A stretch of DNA of 15,170 nt from Candidatus Eiseniibacteriota bacterium (GTDB lineage: Bacteria; Arandabacterota; Arandabacteria; JAGLYR01), in contig JAGLYR010000322.1 in NCBI GenBank assembly GCA_023132135.1, positions 1 through 15,170 on the forward strand, read 5' to 3'. Made by a program: the position numbers and the translations under genes. This document shows positions 13,481 through 15,170 of this stretch, piece by piece (the stretch's first letter is position 1; each line of letters opens with the position of its first letter). Below the pieces are notes generated by a model. It was not told the origin of the DNA and searched no databases. It saw only the letters and a list, made by a program, of their open reading frames with translations.

Positions 13481-14428
13481 ATGACTGTCTCTCAGCTCAA
13501 AAAAGAGGAAAAGCTAAACCTGCAGTCGCTCACCTGGGGGGAGCTAACCTGGATCAACATCGAGCACCCCACGGAGAAGGAGACCGAGTACCTGGCACAG
13601 AACTATCCCTTTCACCCCCTGGATTTGGATGACTGCCTCAGCCGGATACAGCGGCCCAAGATTGATAAGTATAAGGACTACCTGTTCCTGGTCTTCCTCT
13701 TTCCGGTATTCCACAAAGAGGCACGGGTAACCAGGGCTAGCCAGCTATCGGTGTTTATCGGTCCCAACTACCTGATTACGCTGCATAAGGGAGAGCTTAA
13801 GCCCCTGGTGAAGCTCTTTAAGGAATGCGAGATTGATGAAGAATCACGGCAGGAGAACTTCAATGAGGGCTCCGGCTATCTTCTCTACCGTATTATTGAC
13901 CGTCTGGTTGACTACTGCATCCCGATATCAAATAAGATGCTGGACAATATTGAGGATGTGGAAGACGAGGTTTTTTCCAACACACGGCGCAGTCAAATCA
14001 AGGAAATCTCCGTTCTCCGGCGTGATATCATCTCCTTCCGCCGTATCATCTGGCCAATGAGGGCGGTTATCGGCAGCCTGGAGCCTAACGTCCGCCGCTT
14101 TACCAAGATGGACCTATCGGTCTATTTCGGCGATACGGTTGACCACCTGGACAGGATATGGGATGCCCTGGATGAATATAAGGAGCTGATCGAAGGACTT
14201 AACGATACCCATGACTCCCTGATGACCAACCGTACCAATACGATTATACGACTACTGACCATCATTTCTACCATTCTTCTCCCGACTACTTTGATCGCCA
14301 GTATCTGGGGGATGAACATTGGCTTGCCATTCCAGAATTCCAGCCACTCGTTCATTTACATTGTGCTTATCATGGCAGGTATTATCGGTGGTATGTTCTA
14401 TTTCTTCCGCCGTAAGAAATGGCTCTAG
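13481..14428 (+). CDS. corA: CorA-type magnesium/cobalt transporter
   Basis: A 315-residue inner-membrane divalent-cation channel, the normal CorA length. The soluble N-terminal domain (about 1-250) has alternating strands and long helices; then two membrane spans near the C-terminus, LLTIISTILLPTTLIASIW and FIYIVLIMAGIIGGMFYFF. The signature G-M-N follows the first span in IWGMNIGLPF, with W where Y is common. The protein ends with the basic RRKKWL typical of the family. GAGGGGTG at 13466-13473 is seven bases from the ATG. The gene is visibly less GC-rich than genes to its left (29/60 in 13801-13860) and uses more A/T at third positions. It is followed by an MBL-fold gene after 10 bp, a likely operon. 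Confidence 0.93.
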   Translation: MTVSQLKKEEKLNLQSLTWGELTWINIEHPTEKETEYLAQNYPFHPLDLDDCLSRIQRPKIDKYKDYLFLVFLFPVFHKEARVTRASQLSVFIGPNYLITLHKGELKPLVKLFKECEIDEESRQENFNEGSGYLLYRIIDRLVDYCIPISNKMLDNIEDVEDEVFSNTRRSQIKEISVLRRDIISFRRIIWPMRAVIGSLEPNVRRFTKMDLSVYFGDTVDHLDRIWDALDEYKELIEGLNDTHDSLMTNRTNTIIRLLTIISTILLPTTLIASIWGMNIGLPFQNSSHSFIYIVLIMAGIIGGMFYFFRRKKWL

Positions 14429-14438
14429 TAATTCAGCA

Positions 14439-15170
14439 ATGAATGTCAAGGTTCTCGGTGCCCACAACTGCGAATCACGAAGCACACGGCTCACCAGTTT
14501 GCTAGTAGATGACACTCTGGCACTGGATGCCGGTGGGCTGACCGGTAGCTTGTCGCTGCCGGAACAGCTAAAGATTAAGGCAGTCCTGCTTACCCACCAG
14601 CACTATGACCACATTAGGGATATCCCGTGTCTGGCAATGAATTTTTACCTCCACAATGCCAGCATCGATGTCTACTCTTCATCGGCAGTTTATCAGGCTC
14701 TCACCGATTGCCTGCTGAATGGCAGGCTCTATCCTGACTTTCTGAAAGAACCCGAGCCGAACCCCACCGTCAAGTTCATTACAGTGGAACCGTACCAGAC
14801 CTATCAAATTGAAGGCTACAGTGTCCTGACCACCAAATCAAATCACTCGGTAGTAACGCTTGGCTACCAGGTTACCTCAGTGGATGGTAAGACACTGTTC
14901 TATACCGGGGACACCGGGCCGGGACTGGAATGCTGGCAGCAGGTATCGCCAAGGCTGCTGGTTATTGAGGTTATCGGCTCAAACAGATACGAGGCCTTTG
15001 CCAGAGAAAAGGGACACCTTACCCCCTCCCTTCTGGAGCAGGAGCTGACCACTTTTCGGAAGCTTAAGGATTACCTGCCACAGGTAGTTCTGGTACACCT
15101 GTATCCTGATTTAGAGGAAGAAATCAAGGCCGAAATAGATGGGGTCACCGAATCCCTAGGTCACCCCATT
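14439..15170 (+). CDS. MBL-fold metallo-hydrolase (partial, runs off the end)
   Basis: The frame opens at the ATG at 14439 and stays open for 244 codons to the window edge. It reads MNVKVLGAHNCESRST, then the metal-binding T-H-Q-H-Y-D-H (H53, H55, D57, H58), a histidine at 136 (SNHSV), G-D-T-G at 157-160 with the bridging aspartate D158, and H220 in VHLYPDLEEE. These are the expected ligands of a two-metal beta-lactamase-fold hydrolase. The substrate is unknown; the N-terminus fits the phosphodiesterase-like branch of the superfamily, which is a guess. The start lies only 10 bp past corA with no good Shine-Dalgarno, suggesting translational coupling. It shares corA's lower G+C. Confidence 0.85.
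   Translation, partial: MNVKVLGAHNCESRSTRLTSLLVDDTLALDAGGLTGSLSLPEQLKIKAVLLTHQHYDHIRDIPCLAMNFYLHNASIDVYSSSAVYQALTDCLLNGRLYPDFLKEPEPNPTVKFITVEPYQTYQIEGYSVLTTKSNHSVVTLGYQVTSVDGKTLFYTGDTGPGLECWQQVSPRLLVIEVIGSNRYEAFAREKGHLTPSLLEQELTTFRKLKDYLPQVVLVHLYPDLEEEIKAEIDGVTESLGHPI

Overview
This is GC-rich bacterial DNA, probably a metagenome-derived contig. Up to about position 13,300 most coding stretches are roughly 60-70% G+C by hand counts of 60-base samples. That stretch carries ribosomal protein S1, an AbgT-family transporter, several small lipoproteins of unknown function and many intergenic palindromes and decayed repeats. This would fit a poorly cultured GC-rich lineage (FCB-like or another candidate phylum), but the sequence does not fix the taxon. 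The last ~1.7 kb (corA and a metallo-beta-lactamase-fold gene) is visibly AT-richer (27/60 and 29/60 G+C in two samples) and reads like a different genome. It is either transferred DNA or an assembly join near the tRNA-Lys gene.

Layout. 1-29: the first codons of a leftward gene running off the edge. 283-3695: two leftward genes, rpsA (five S1 domains behind a repetitive acidic N-terminus) and an AbgT-type transporter. 3744-4577: a leftward four-helix-bundle (S23/IVP-like) gene with an in-frame repeat insertion, preceded on its strand by a structured repeat element. 4999-5985: a rightward pair, a soluble protein of unknown function and a small membrane protein cut short by a 232-bp MITE-like element. 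6375-7373: a membrane-anchored SGNH hydrolase. 7403-7540: short-repeat debris. 7628-9159: a second four-helix-bundle gene, a second structured element, tRNA-Glu(UUC), and three tandem ~299-bp units that each repeat the tRNA promoter, tRNA 5' part and structured element. 9251-10213: a secreted protein made of two 116-residue repeats carrying 34 cysteines. 10718-12493: two paralogous lipoproteins. 12884-13081: a 65-residue lipoprotein with a good terminator. 13229-13301: tRNA-Lys(UUU). 13481-15170: corA and an MBL-fold hydrolase.

The most interesting signals are two. First, a family of structured repeats has a conserved loop and strongly diverged arms. It precedes both four-helix-bundle genes and is fused to truncated tRNA-Glu 5' segments with near-consensus promoters. 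Second, a cysteine-ladder protein has its ribosome-binding site exactly complementary to an upstream pyrimidine tract. No operon ties the window into one pathway; most neighbours look functionally independent.
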